From an uncultured Bacteroidales bacterium (GTDB lineage: Bacteria; Bacteroidota; Bacteroidia; Bacteroidales; F082), in assembly GCA_947303395.1 (NCBI GenBank), contig CAMYYD010000011.1, positions 1-64,000 on the forward strand: 64,000 nt of DNA, given 5' to 3'. This document shows, piece by piece, positions 37,625-45,916 of the stretch. Below the pieces are notes generated by a model. It ran no database searches. It saw only the letters and a program-made list of their open reading frames with translations, and was not told the origin of the DNA. A program made the position numbers and the translations under genes. Every line of letters begins with the position of its first letter. The stretch's first letter is position 1.

Positions 37625-38650
37625 TTATCTTAGTTTTATCTCTTCTCCGACACTTATCATATAAGTTTTGTCGAATCCATTCATCTTATAAAGTCGCTCC
37701 AATTTCACGGCATAAAGATTGGAAATATCTTCCATAGTCTCGCCATATTTGACCACGTGAACATTGTATCCGCTCGGTGCTCTACGACGTTTCGGCTGAA
37801 TGTACAAAATCTCGCCTTCAGAGAATGTACGTTTACTGCCAAGATTATTATACTTAATCAATTGATATTCATAGATTTTTAGCTCTTTAGCGAGCAACGA
37901 AAGATTATCATTGGCCTTCGTGACGATAAACTCAACGCCGAAATTCTCCTTGATAAAATGATGGCTCGCCGTCACCTCAACAGCGGGGCGATTCTCCAAA
38001 ACAGGCGTCTCGTATGACTTCGCATTGCCCTTGATTTTCTTAGTTTTTGCCGGTTTTGTAGTCTTCGCAGGTTTTGCAGGTTGCTCATCAGTTTTAGAGG
38101 ATTTCTTTTTATACTTTCCGCTCACAACCATCTGGTCGTATTGCTGCAGATCATAGGTCTCGATAAGATTTATCAGCACCGTCGCATACGTCGGAAGTGT
38201 AGCGTAGCCAGCCTTTTTCAAGCCTTTCGCCCAACCTTTGTAATCAGTGATGCTCAACTCAAACAGCGACTGATAGCGGGTCCCGTTTTTAAGAAATTTC
38301 GAATGGTCGCGATACGAATCCTCGGCATTGTCATAAACCCTGAAGCACTCGTTCGGAGCGTCGTCATCCTGATGCATCCGCTTGCCTTTCCAGTCGGAAT
38401 GGCATTTTATTCCGAAATGGTTGTTTCCCTTCGTCGCCAGCTTGCTCTGACCGTTTCCCGACTCCAAAATCCCCTGCGCCAAAGTTATCGAAGCCGGAAT
38501 CTTGTCCTTCTTCATCTCCTCCATGGCAATATCCTTATATCGCTCAATATAATCGAGCGTTTCCTTTTTTTTCTGTGTGTTTTGCGAGAAAGCGAAAGAA
38601 GCGGCGACTAACAAAAGCAACAAAACAATATATCGGATTTTTCCTGCCAT
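37625..38650 (-). CDS. Glucosaminidase (GH73-like) with two LysM domains
   Basis: A 341-residue secreted peptidoglycan hydrolase. A signal peptide (about 1-22, ending FAFS) is followed by a glucosaminidase domain (about 30-170): YKDIAMEEMKKDKIPASITLAQ, with the catalytic Glu in GILESGNGQS, GNNHFGIKCH and GYATLPTYATVLINLIETY. A Lys/Pro/Thr-rich linker (about 185-220) leads to two LysM-like domains (about 235-280 and 295-340; NDNLSLLAKELKIYEYQLIKYN and YGETMEDISNLYAVKLERLYKMN). It probably trims peptidoglycan during growth or division. It is convergent with uvrA, eight bases away. Confidence 0.88.
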   Translation of the reverse strand: MAGKIRYIVLLLLLVAASFAFSQNTQKKKETLDYIERYKDIAMEEMKKDKIPASITLAQGILESGNGQSKLATKGNNHFGIKCHSDWKGKRMHQDDDAPNECFRVYDNAEDSYRDHSKFLKNGTRYQSLFELSITDYKGWAKGLKKAGYATLPTYATVLINLIETYDLQQYDQMVVSGKYKKKSSKTDEQPAKPAKTTKPAKTKKIKGNAKSYETPVLENRPAVEVTASHHFIKENFGVEFIVTKANDNLSLLAKELKIYEYQLIKYNNLGSKRTFSEGEILYIQPKRRRAPSGYNVHVVKYGETMEDISNLYAVKLERLYKMNGFDKTYMISVGEEIKLR

Positions 38651-38748
38651 TTCAGTACTAAAAAACGTGTAAAATTACAAATTTTATATATTCGTCGAAA
38701 GATTTTTTCTTTTTTTACACCTAATTTATTTTAATAAATTAATTTTTG

Positions 38749-38756
38749 TATTTTTG
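38749..38756 (+). promoter_or_regulatory. Putative promoter -7 element of rsmG (TATTTTTG)
   Basis: TATTTTTG ends one base before the first candidate ATG (38758) and seven before the second (38764), so the transcript would be leaderless or nearly so. This favours the second ATG. Confidence 0.5.
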
Positions 38757-38763
38757 CATGATT

Positions 38764-39390
38764 ATGGACTATCAGATTATAAAAAAATATTTTCCAAGTC
38801 TGACTGAAGCGCAAATGTCTCAGTACGAACAACTTGCGCCTCTTTACGAAGACTGGAACAGCAAAATCAACCTCATCTCGAGGAAGGACATGGACAATTT
38901 TTACGAGCATCATGTCCTGCATTCCCTGGCTATCGCCAAATATTTCGAGCTGCTCCCGGGCATGAAAGTCCTCGACATCGGAACTGGCGGCGGTTTTCCT
39001 GGAATTCCTTTGGCAATCATGTTTCCACAGACCAAATTCTTGCTTGTCGACAGCATCGGCAAGAAGATAAAAGTGGTTCAAGATGTGGTTGAAAAGCTTG
39101 ATTTACAGAATGTTACAGCTATCCAGGAACGTGCTGAAAACATCAAGGAAAAGTTCGACGTGATAGTTAGCCGCGCAGTCACTCAGCTTCCTGATTTCGT
39201 AAAATGGTGCAACAACAAGCTGCGCGTCACCAACGACATCGAGGCGGGAGGCATTTTATATTTAAAAGGTGGCGACATTGAAGAAGAGCTCCGCAACGTG
39301 CCGAAAAACTGGAAACGCAAGAGCACGTCGATCACAAAATGGTACGAAGAGCCTTATTTTGTTGAGAAATACGTAATACATTTATATTGA
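38764..39390 (+). CDS. rsmG: 16S rRNA (guanine(527)-N7)-methyltransferase
   Basis: RsmG methylates G527 of 16S rRNA; loss in other bacteria gives low-level streptomycin resistance. From ATG 38764 it has 208 residues. It shows the family pattern LAPLYEDWNSKINLISRKDMDNFYEHHVLHSL, the SAM site VLDIGTGGGFPGIPLAI, VDSIGKKIKVVQDV and the conserved Arg in VSRAVTQLPDFVKW. An ATG two codons earlier (38758) lies almost on the promoter -7 element, so the later start is preferred. The M16 peptidase gene follows after 25 bases. Confidence 0.92.
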   Translation: MDYQIIKKYFPSLTEAQMSQYEQLAPLYEDWNSKINLISRKDMDNFYEHHVLHSLAIAKYFELLPGMKVLDIGTGGGFPGIPLAIMFPQTKFLLVDSIGKKIKVVQDVVEKLDLQNVTAIQERAENIKEKFDVIVSRAVTQLPDFVKWCNNKLRVTNDIEAGGILYLKGGDIEEELRNVPKNWKRKSTSITKWYEEPYFVEKYVIHLY

Positions 39391-39415
39391 TCATTTAAAA
39401 TAAACCTTTAAAAAC

Positions 39416-42223
39416 ATGAAAAAATTATTCTTATCAGTCTTGTTCGTTGCCGTTATGGCAGTGACAAGTTTCGCCCAGATGGCGATGCCGTGTCCGATGG
39501 ATCCGAGCGTAAGAGTCGGAAAACTCGACAACGGCTTAACTTACTACATCCGTCACAACGAGAAACCGGCCCAGCGTGCTGACTTCTACATCGCACAGAA
39601 AGTCGGTTCGGTTCTTGAAGAAGAGAGCCAGCGCGGTCTCGCCCACTTCCTCGAGCACATGGCATTCAACGGAACGACAAACCTTCCGGGAATGACGCTC
39701 CGCGAATACCTCCAGAGCCGTGGTATCAAATTCGGTGAAAACCTCAACGCAGGAACAGGCATCGACCAGACAGTCTACATGGTGACCAACGTCCCGACAA
39801 CACTTCCTGGACTCGTCGACACTTGCTTGCTCATCCTCCACGACTGGTCAAGCTTCATCGCTCTTGAAGAAGCTGAGATCGACAACGAGCGTGGTGTTAT
39901 ACTTGAAGAGCTCCGCACCCGCGAAGACGCAAGTGAGCGTATTATGAAGGAAATTCTTCCTGTCATGTACCCTAACAGCCCATACGCCAACCGTTTGCCA
40001 GGCGGACTTCCGGAAGTCGTCGCAAACTTCGAGTATCAGACACTCCGCGACTACTATCACAAATGGTATCGTCCTGACCTTCAGGGCCTTATCATCGTCG
40101 GTGACATCGATGTCGATGCTATCGAGGCACGCATCAAAGAGATGTTTGCAGATATCAAAGCTCCAGTCGACCCGGCACCAAGACCGCAGTTCATGATTGA
40201 GGACAACGTCGATCCAATCGTGGCTATCGCATCAGACCCTGAGGCTACACGTTACAGTGTCAATCTGTATTACAAATCAGAGGCCACACCTGATTCACTG
40301 AAGAACGACCTCAACTATTGGATGGCTCAATACATGCTCAATATCATCAGCACAATGGAAGTCAACCGTTTGCAGGACATTACAAAGAAAGCTAACCCTC
40401 CGTTTGTTTACGGTTACAGCTATTACTCCAACTATTACATTGCTCCTACAGAGGACGCATGGTGCAGCATGGCAATGGCTAAAGACGCCGCCGGCATCGA
40501 TGAGGCTATCACAACCCTCGTGAAAGAAAACAAACGTATGGCTCAGTTCGGCTTCACCGCTTCAGAATACGAGCGTGCCAAGGCCGATTTCATGAAACGT
40601 ATTGAAAATCAATATAATGAAAGAAACAACACTGAAAACGACACTTACGTCGAAGAGTGTTTGGAGAACTTCCTCACCAACGAGCCTATGATGGGCATCG
40701 AGACTGAATACGCTCTGTATCAGCAGATTATGCCAAGTCTTCCTCTCGAAGTCATCAACATGGTGGCACAGCAACTCGTACACGACGACAACCTCGTCAT
40801 CACTGTGACAGCACCTAAGAAAGAAGGCGAGACACTCCCAACAGTGGAAGAAATCCTCGCAATCTACGCAGCAGCTAACGCCGCTGAAGTCGAGCCTTAC
40901 AAGGAAGAGTCATTCGACGGCCCAATCGTCGACAACATGCCAAAGCCAGGCAAAATCAAGAAAGAGACAGCAATGCCTGAATTCGACGCAACAGTGTTGG
41001 TGTTAGGCAACGGCATGAAAGTCATCTACAAGAAGACCAACTTCAAGGAAGACGAGATCAGATTCGCAGCACAGAGCGACGGTGGTCTCTCAGCACTCAA
41101 ACAAGAAGACTTCATCACTTTGAAGGAACTCAACGGCGTGATGAAAGTCGGTGGTGTTGGCAAATTCAGCTCAACCGACATTCCTAAGGTTCTCGCAGGC
41201 AAACGTCTCAGCGTGACTCCATGGATCGACAGCTACGCAGAAGGCATGAGCGGCAGCTGCTCACCAAAAGACCTTGAGACAATGATGCAGTTCATCTACT
41301 TGTACTTCACATCACCACGTTCAGATGAAGAAGCATTCCAGTCATTCGTGCAGCGCACAAAGGCAGCTATTGAGAATCAGGAGCTTAACCCAATGATGAC
41401 CTTCTCTGATTCTATCACAAAGGTGTTATACAACAACCATCCGCTCAGCACAAGAGTGAAAGCTGACGATGTCGACAAGATCGACTACGCTAAATCGATG
41501 AAACTCTACCAAGACCGTTTCGCCGATCCTAACAACTTCACTTTCTATTTCGTCGGAAACATCGATGAAAACACATTCAAGCCATTGGTTGAGCAGTATC
41601 TCGCTTCTTTGAAGAAGAACAAACGTAAAGAGTCATGGAAAGACATCAACCTCAGCATCCCTCAGTATGAGTACATCTGCCATTATGAGAAAGAGATGCA
41701 GAATCCTAAAGCCACTGTCTATACCATCATCGTTGGCGAGATGCAGTACAACTATCGCAACCAGCTTTATATGAAGGCTTTGAGCGACATCATGGACATC
41801 TACTACACACGTTCTATCCGTGAGGAAGAAGGCGGCACCTACGGCGTTGGCGTCATGGGACAAGTTTCCGACAAACCGAAAGACGCATTCTTGTTCCTCG
41901 TAGGCTTTGACACCAACAAAGACATGTACGAGAAGCTTCTCGGCAAGGTATACGAAGGGCTCAACGATGTCGCAACCAACGGTCCGTCACAGGAAGACTT
42001 AACAAAAGTCGTTGAGAATCTTTACAAGAAACGCGCAGAAAACCTCGAAGAGAATGACTTCTGGGTTGATGCCATCGAGACTTACGAAGAAGACCATATC
42101 AACATCGTGGCTGAATACGACGAAATCGTGAAGAGCATCACTCCTCAGACCATCGCCGATTTCGCTAAAGAGGTGATGAATGGATTCAAGAAAGAAGTCG
42201 TTCAGCTTCCATTGGAAAAATAA
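39416..42223 (+). CDS. M16 family zinc metallopeptidase (pitrilysin/processing-peptidase type)
   Basis: A 935-residue exported protease. A signal peptide (about 1-20, ending SFA) is followed by an active M16 domain with the inverted zinc motif HFLEH at 77-81 (GLAHFLEHMAFNGT) and the downstream Glu ligand region EEAEIDNERGVILEELR. Three further M16-type lobes follow; one has SGSCSPKDLETMMQFIYLYFTSPR, and the C-terminal one has YYTRSIREEEGGTYGVGVMG, the substrate-binding R/Y region. This two-half layout in one chain resembles pitrilysin and the PqqL group. The probable site is the periplasm, with a role in peptide breakdown. An MFS gene follows 20 bases later. Confidence 0.92.
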   Translation: MKKLFLSVLFVAVMAVTSFAQMAMPCPMDPSVRVGKLDNGLTYYIRHNEKPAQRADFYIAQKVGSVLEEESQRGLAHFLEHMAFNGTTNLPGMTLREYLQSRGIKFGENLNAGTGIDQTVYMVTNVPTTLPGLVDTCLLILHDWSSFIALEEAEIDNERGVILEELRTREDASERIMKEILPVMYPNSPYANRLPGGLPEVVANFEYQTLRDYYHKWYRPDLQGLIIVGDIDVDAIEARIKEMFADIKAPVDPAPRPQFMIEDNVDPIVAIASDPEATRYSVNLYYKSEATPDSLKNDLNYWMAQYMLNIISTMEVNRLQDITKKANPPFVYGYSYYSNYYIAPTEDAWCSMAMAKDAAGIDEAITTLVKENKRMAQFGFTASEYERAKADFMKRIENQYNERNNTENDTYVEECLENFLTNEPMMGIETEYALYQQIMPSLPLEVINMVAQQLVHDDNLVITVTAPKKEGETLPTVEEILAIYAAANAAEVEPYKEESFDGPIVDNMPKPGKIKKETAMPEFDATVLVLGNGMKVIYKKTNFKEDEIRFAAQSDGGLSALKQEDFITLKELNGVMKVGGVGKFSSTDIPKVLAGKRLSVTPWIDSYAEGMSGSCSPKDLETMMQFIYLYFTSPRSDEEAFQSFVQRTKAAIENQELNPMMTFSDSITKVLYNNHPLSTRVKADDVDKIDYAKSMKLYQDRFADPNNFTFYFVGNIDENTFKPLVEQYLASLKKNKRKESWKDINLSIPQYEYICHYEKEMQNPKATVYTIIVGEMQYNYRNQLYMKALSDIMDIYYTRSIREEEGGTYGVGVMGQVSDKPKDAFLFLVGFDTNKDMYEKLLGKVYEGLNDVATNGPSQEDLTKVVENLYKKRAENLEENDFWVDAIETYEEDHINIVAEYDEIVKSITPQTIADFAKEVMNGFKKEVVQLPLEK

Positions 42224-42243
42224 TAGTTTAAATAAATATTGTT

Positions 42244-43860
42244 ATGACAGAAAAACTTCAGACTTTACGAGACAATGCGGCCATGAGATGGACTGCGTTG
42301 CTGCTGTTGGCGTTGGCAATGTTCTGCGCCTACATCTTCATGGACATCTTGTCACCTATCAAAGATCTGATGCAGACTGAACGCGAATGGGATAGTCTCG
42401 CTTTTGGCACCATGCAGGGCGCTGAGACCTTCCTCAACGTCTTCGTGTTCTTCCTCATCTTCGCAGGTATCATCCTCGACAAGATGGGCGTGCGTTTCAC
42501 AGCAGTGCTTTCAGGTGCTGTGATGCTCATCGGTGGTTTGATCAAGTATTACGCCATCCATGAAAACTTCGGTGGCAGTGGTACTGAGTTATGGTTCAAC
42601 GAAAACCTCAACTACATTCCGCTTTTTGAAGAACTCGGCGTCTCTCCATTCTACAGAGGCATGCCGGCTTCAGCAAAGGTTGCAGGTATCGGCTTCATGA
42701 TTTTCGGCTGTGGCGCCGAGATGGCTGGTATCACCGTCAGCCGCGGTATCGTGAAATGGTTCAAAGGTCGTGAAACAGCATTGGCAATGGGTTCAGAGAT
42801 GGCATTGGCTCGTCTCGGCGTCGCCACATGTATGATCTTCTCACCTTATTTCGCAAAACTCGGTGAAACAGTCAACGTCAGCCGTTCAGTTGCATTCGGC
42901 GTGGTGCTTCTCTGCATCGCCCTCATCATGTTCGTGGTTTATTTCTTCATGGATAAGAAACTCGATGCTCAGACTGGCGAGGCTGAAGAGAAAGACGATC
43001 CGTTCAAGATTTCAGATATCGGCAAGATTTTGTCAAGCCTCGGATTCTGGCTCGTCGCTTTGCTCTGCGTGCTTTACTACTCAGCAATCTTCCCATTCCA
43101 GAAATATGCTGTCAACATGCTTCAGTGCAACCTCACCCTCAATCCTGGTGAAGGCTTCTGGGCAAGCAACTCTGTGACCATCGTCCAATATATCGTGATG
43201 TTGCTCGTCGCTGTCTGCTCATTCGCAAGCAACTTCATCAAGACCAACAAGTCGATGAAATACGGTTTGATGGGATTGGCAGTCGTGGCACTCGTTGTCT
43301 ACTGCTACATGGGTTACATGCGTGGCACCGCTGAGACCATCTTCGCAGTGTTCCCGCTCCTCGCAGTGGCTATCACTCCTATCCTCGGTAACTACGTCGA
43401 CCATAAAGGTAAGGCTGCTTCAATGTTGATGATCGGCTCAATCCTCTTGGTCATCTGCCACTTGACATTCGCATTCATCCTGCCATTATTCAAAGGCAAC
43501 GCAGCAGGTGGAACTATCGTGGCTTACATCACAATCTTGGTTTTGGGTGCTTCATTCTCACTCGTTCCTGCAGCTTTGTGGCCAAGCGTTCCGAAGCTCG
43601 TCGACGAGAAGATCATCGGTTCAGCTTACGCTCTCATCTTCTGGATTCAGAACATCGGTCTGTGGCTGTTCCCATTGCTCATCGGTAAGGTGCTCACATC
43701 AACCAATCCTGAGGGTGCCCTCGCACACGAGCTCAACTACACTTGGGCTTTGGTGATGCTCGCCTGCCTCGGTGTCGCCGCTTTGTTAATCGGCATCTAC
43801 CTCAAGGCTGTTGATAAGAAGAAACACCTCGGTTTGGAAGAGCCTAACATTAAGGAATAG
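42244..43860 (+). CDS. MFS transporter
   Basis: A 538-residue inner-membrane protein with about 12 hydrophobic helices, of the major facilitator type. The motif between helices 2 and 3, IILDKMGVRFTAVLSGAVM, resembles the MFS G-x-x-x-D-(R/K)-x-G-(R/K)-R loop, and a cytoplasmic Glu/Lys-rich loop lies in the middle (about 242-255). An extracellular loop of about 40 residues near 110-150 (ENFGGSGTELWFNENLNYIP) is longer than usual. The substrate cannot be predicted. Transcription with the M16 peptidase upstream is likely because only 20 bases separate them. It ends in a heptamer array followed by a terminator. Confidence 0.87.
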   Translation: MTEKLQTLRDNAAMRWTALLLLALAMFCAYIFMDILSPIKDLMQTEREWDSLAFGTMQGAETFLNVFVFFLIFAGIILDKMGVRFTAVLSGAVMLIGGLIKYYAIHENFGGSGTELWFNENLNYIPLFEELGVSPFYRGMPASAKVAGIGFMIFGCGAEMAGITVSRGIVKWFKGRETALAMGSEMALARLGVATCMIFSPYFAKLGETVNVSRSVAFGVVLLCIALIMFVVYFFMDKKLDAQTGEAEEKDDPFKISDIGKILSSLGFWLVALLCVLYYSAIFPFQKYAVNMLQCNLTLNPGEGFWASNSVTIVQYIVMLLVAVCSFASNFIKTNKSMKYGLMGLAVVALVVYCYMGYMRGTAETIFAVFPLLAVAITPILGNYVDHKGKAASMLMIGSILLVICHLTFAFILPLFKGNAAGGTIVAYITILVLGASFSLVPAALWPSVPKLVDEKIIGSAYALIFWIQNIGLWLFPLLIGKVLTSTNPEGALAHELNYTWALVMLACLGVAALLIGIYLKAVDKKKHLGLEEPNIKE

Positions 43861-43917
43861 TCGCTAGTCGTTAGTCGCTAGTACTAAAGACTAATGACTA
43901 ATGACTAAAGACTAAAA
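43861..43917. repeat. TAGTCGT / GACTAAT heptamer array
   Basis: Immediately after the MFS stop come several TAGTCG(C/T) units followed by their complements (ACTAAAGACTAATGACTAAT and so on), making an imperfect inverted repeat of seven-base units. It resembles the array at 27737-27779. Confidence 0.65.
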
Positions 43918-43964
43918 AACGTCATTTCAGGTGCAGCGAAGCAAGCTTGAAATGACGTTTTTTT
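43916..43964 (+). terminator. Hairpin terminator (GTCATTTC palindrome)
   Basis: AAAACGTCATTTCA pairs with TGAAATGACGTTTT around an 18-base loop and is followed by a T-rich run. It ends the M16-MFS unit. The arm GTCATTTC is shared with elements at 48101 and 60944-61049. Confidence 0.7.
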
Positions 43965-43995
43965 ATTTTTTCTTGATTTTTTCATATTAATTTTG

Positions 43996-44003
43996 TATCT
44001 TTG
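43996..44003 (+). promoter_or_regulatory. Putative promoter -7 element (TATCTTTG)
   Basis: TATCTTTG, an exact TAnnTTTG match, lies 21 bases before the ATG of the first T9SS paralog. Confidence 0.6.
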
Positions 44004-44024
44004 CGAGGTTAAAAATGGTTAATT

Positions 44025-45905
44025 ATGAAAAAAAATTACCTCTTAATCATAGCTTTGGCAATATTTGTTGGTGCGAAGGCGCAGTGGGTTGACGATTCTG
44101 TGAACAACACCTTAATCGCCAACTGTGTAAACAGCGCCAACGAGATACGTATAGCTTCGCATCCATATGTTGATGGCATTTTTGTGCAATGGACGAGTAT
44201 GTCGGAGAACGGCTGGTCGCAGAAACTGCAGTGTCTCGATTACTATGGCAACCCGCAATGGGGAGAGGACGGTATCGCCATCACGACGCCTAACCTCGCC
44301 ACATGGTCACCAGGATATGCCATAGCAGCCTTGAGCGACGGCTCTGTCGTAACGATGAACCGCAACGCCGACGCTCATCATTACGTGGTGAAGATTAACG
44401 CTGACGGTAGCACGCCTTGGGGCACCGATGGCATGATGCTGTTCGGCGGCGCTGGTGGCGGACGCTCGGAGCTTCTCGCCGACGACGAAGGCGGCTTCTG
44501 GGCTTTAGGTACCGACATGGACATATCATATTTGCAATATGTCAACGCTGATGGCACTTTGCGACCGATGGCGACAATAGCTGACCTCACTAAGAAATGC
44601 ACCAACGGCAAACTCATCCGCTCCGACGACGACGGCGTCTTTGTCGTATATGCCAAACAGACAATCCAAGGCTATACCAACTATGTAAAAGAGATTTACG
44701 TAGCGAAATACAATAAAGACGGCGAGCTGACAATGCCGGCGACACTGTTGTTAAGCCAGCAGACAGTGGGAATGAGCTATATCCACTACGCCATCCCAGA
44801 TCATTTTGGCGGAGCATACGTGTTTCAGTGGCACAACGGCATCGGTGGAGCATATAACATCTACGTCACACATTTCGATGAAAACGGCCAGCCTACAATC
44901 ACAGACCTCAATGGCATAGCGGTTCACTCTCCCGACCCGAGCAGCTATTTCATCAGCGCCTACCCTACCATTGATGGTAACAACGACTTGCTGTTGGTTT
45001 ATCGTCAAACTGACTCATATTCGCAATCGGAATACAAAATTTGGATAAATCGCATCACCTCTGAGGGCGAGAAGCCTTGGAGCGATGGCATCCTTGTGCT
45101 AGACAACGGCACTAGCCAATGTCTTGGCCTTCGTATCGATGCCTTCAATTTCTACGATGGCTTCTCGGTGATATACCACAAAGCTGTTCCCGGCATTTAT
45201 GGTGAAACCGTCGAGGCTCACGGCTTCGACCACGACGGCAACATGACTTGGAGCACCACGATGTGCAGCAGCACCTATCCAAAGAATGTTGACGAGAACA
45301 CTTCGGGATACCATAGTGCACAGAACGTCGTGGTATGGGTCAACGCACAAGACGGAGGACTTTACGGACAAAACATAGGCGAAAGTGGCGAAATGGGAGA
45401 AGTAACAATACCAATGCCACCTGTCCCCTGCTGCATCCCTCCAGATCAATTCCAAGGAAGCTGCCAATACAATGAAGAGACCAGTTCCTATGGTGCCATG
45501 CTCACATGGGAACCAGGATTCACTCATTTATATTACAACTTGTACCGCCAAAATCTTGCCGATGAGACGACAGAAGTCATTCAGATTGACGCCGAGTTAA
45601 CGTCTTATTTCGACGAGCCGGCTCCAGGCACTTACAAATACCAACTCACAGCCCAGTTCGCATCTTCCGAGTCAGACTATGCCCTGACTCCTGACGGCGA
45701 AGATCATCTCATTATTGAGATTCAGTATCACACTTCATTATCTGAAAAAGAATTCGAGGAAATCGTAGAGATTATTGAGATTTATAATATCAGCGGACAG
45801 AGGATGAGCAGCACAAATCTTGATGAATTGCATCAAGGCATATATATAATAAAAGGTGTAACGAATATCGGTAAGACATCTATCAAGAAAATTATCAGAA
45901 ATTAA
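44025..45905 (+). CDS. Secreted protein with T9SS-type C-terminal domain (paralog 1)
   Basis: A 626-residue exported protein of unknown function. A signal peptide (about 1-19, ending GAKA) is followed by about 450 residues of repeated beta-strand motifs such as GGRSELLADDEGGFWALGTD and INRITSEGEKPWSDGILVLDNG, which suggest a beta-propeller-like fold. A fibronectin-like region follows (about 480-570; PPDQFQGSCQYNEETSSYGAML and LTSYFDEPAPGTYKYQL). The last 55 residues (IVEIIEIYNISGQRMSSTN to the end) match a shortened T9SS type A sorting domain without the usual YPNP. It has a clear paralog 11 bases downstream and its own promoter. Confidence 0.8.
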   Translation: MKKNYLLIIALAIFVGAKAQWVDDSVNNTLIANCVNSANEIRIASHPYVDGIFVQWTSMSENGWSQKLQCLDYYGNPQWGEDGIAITTPNLATWSPGYAIAALSDGSVVTMNRNADAHHYVVKINADGSTPWGTDGMMLFGGAGGGRSELLADDEGGFWALGTDMDISYLQYVNADGTLRPMATIADLTKKCTNGKLIRSDDDGVFVVYAKQTIQGYTNYVKEIYVAKYNKDGELTMPATLLLSQQTVGMSYIHYAIPDHFGGAYVFQWHNGIGGAYNIYVTHFDENGQPTITDLNGIAVHSPDPSSYFISAYPTIDGNNDLLLVYRQTDSYSQSEYKIWINRITSEGEKPWSDGILVLDNGTSQCLGLRIDAFNFYDGFSVIYHKAVPGIYGETVEAHGFDHDGNMTWSTTMCSSTYPKNVDENTSGYHSAQNVVVWVNAQDGGLYGQNIGESGEMGEVTIPMPPVPCCIPPDQFQGSCQYNEETSSYGAMLTWEPGFTHLYYNLYRQNLADETTEVIQIDAELTSYFDEPAPGTYKYQLTAQFASSESDYALTPDGEDHLIIEIQYHTSLSEKEFEEIVEIIEIYNISGQRMSSTNLDELHQGIYIIKGVTNIGKTSIKKIIRN

Positions 45906-45916
45906 ATTTCAAAAAT

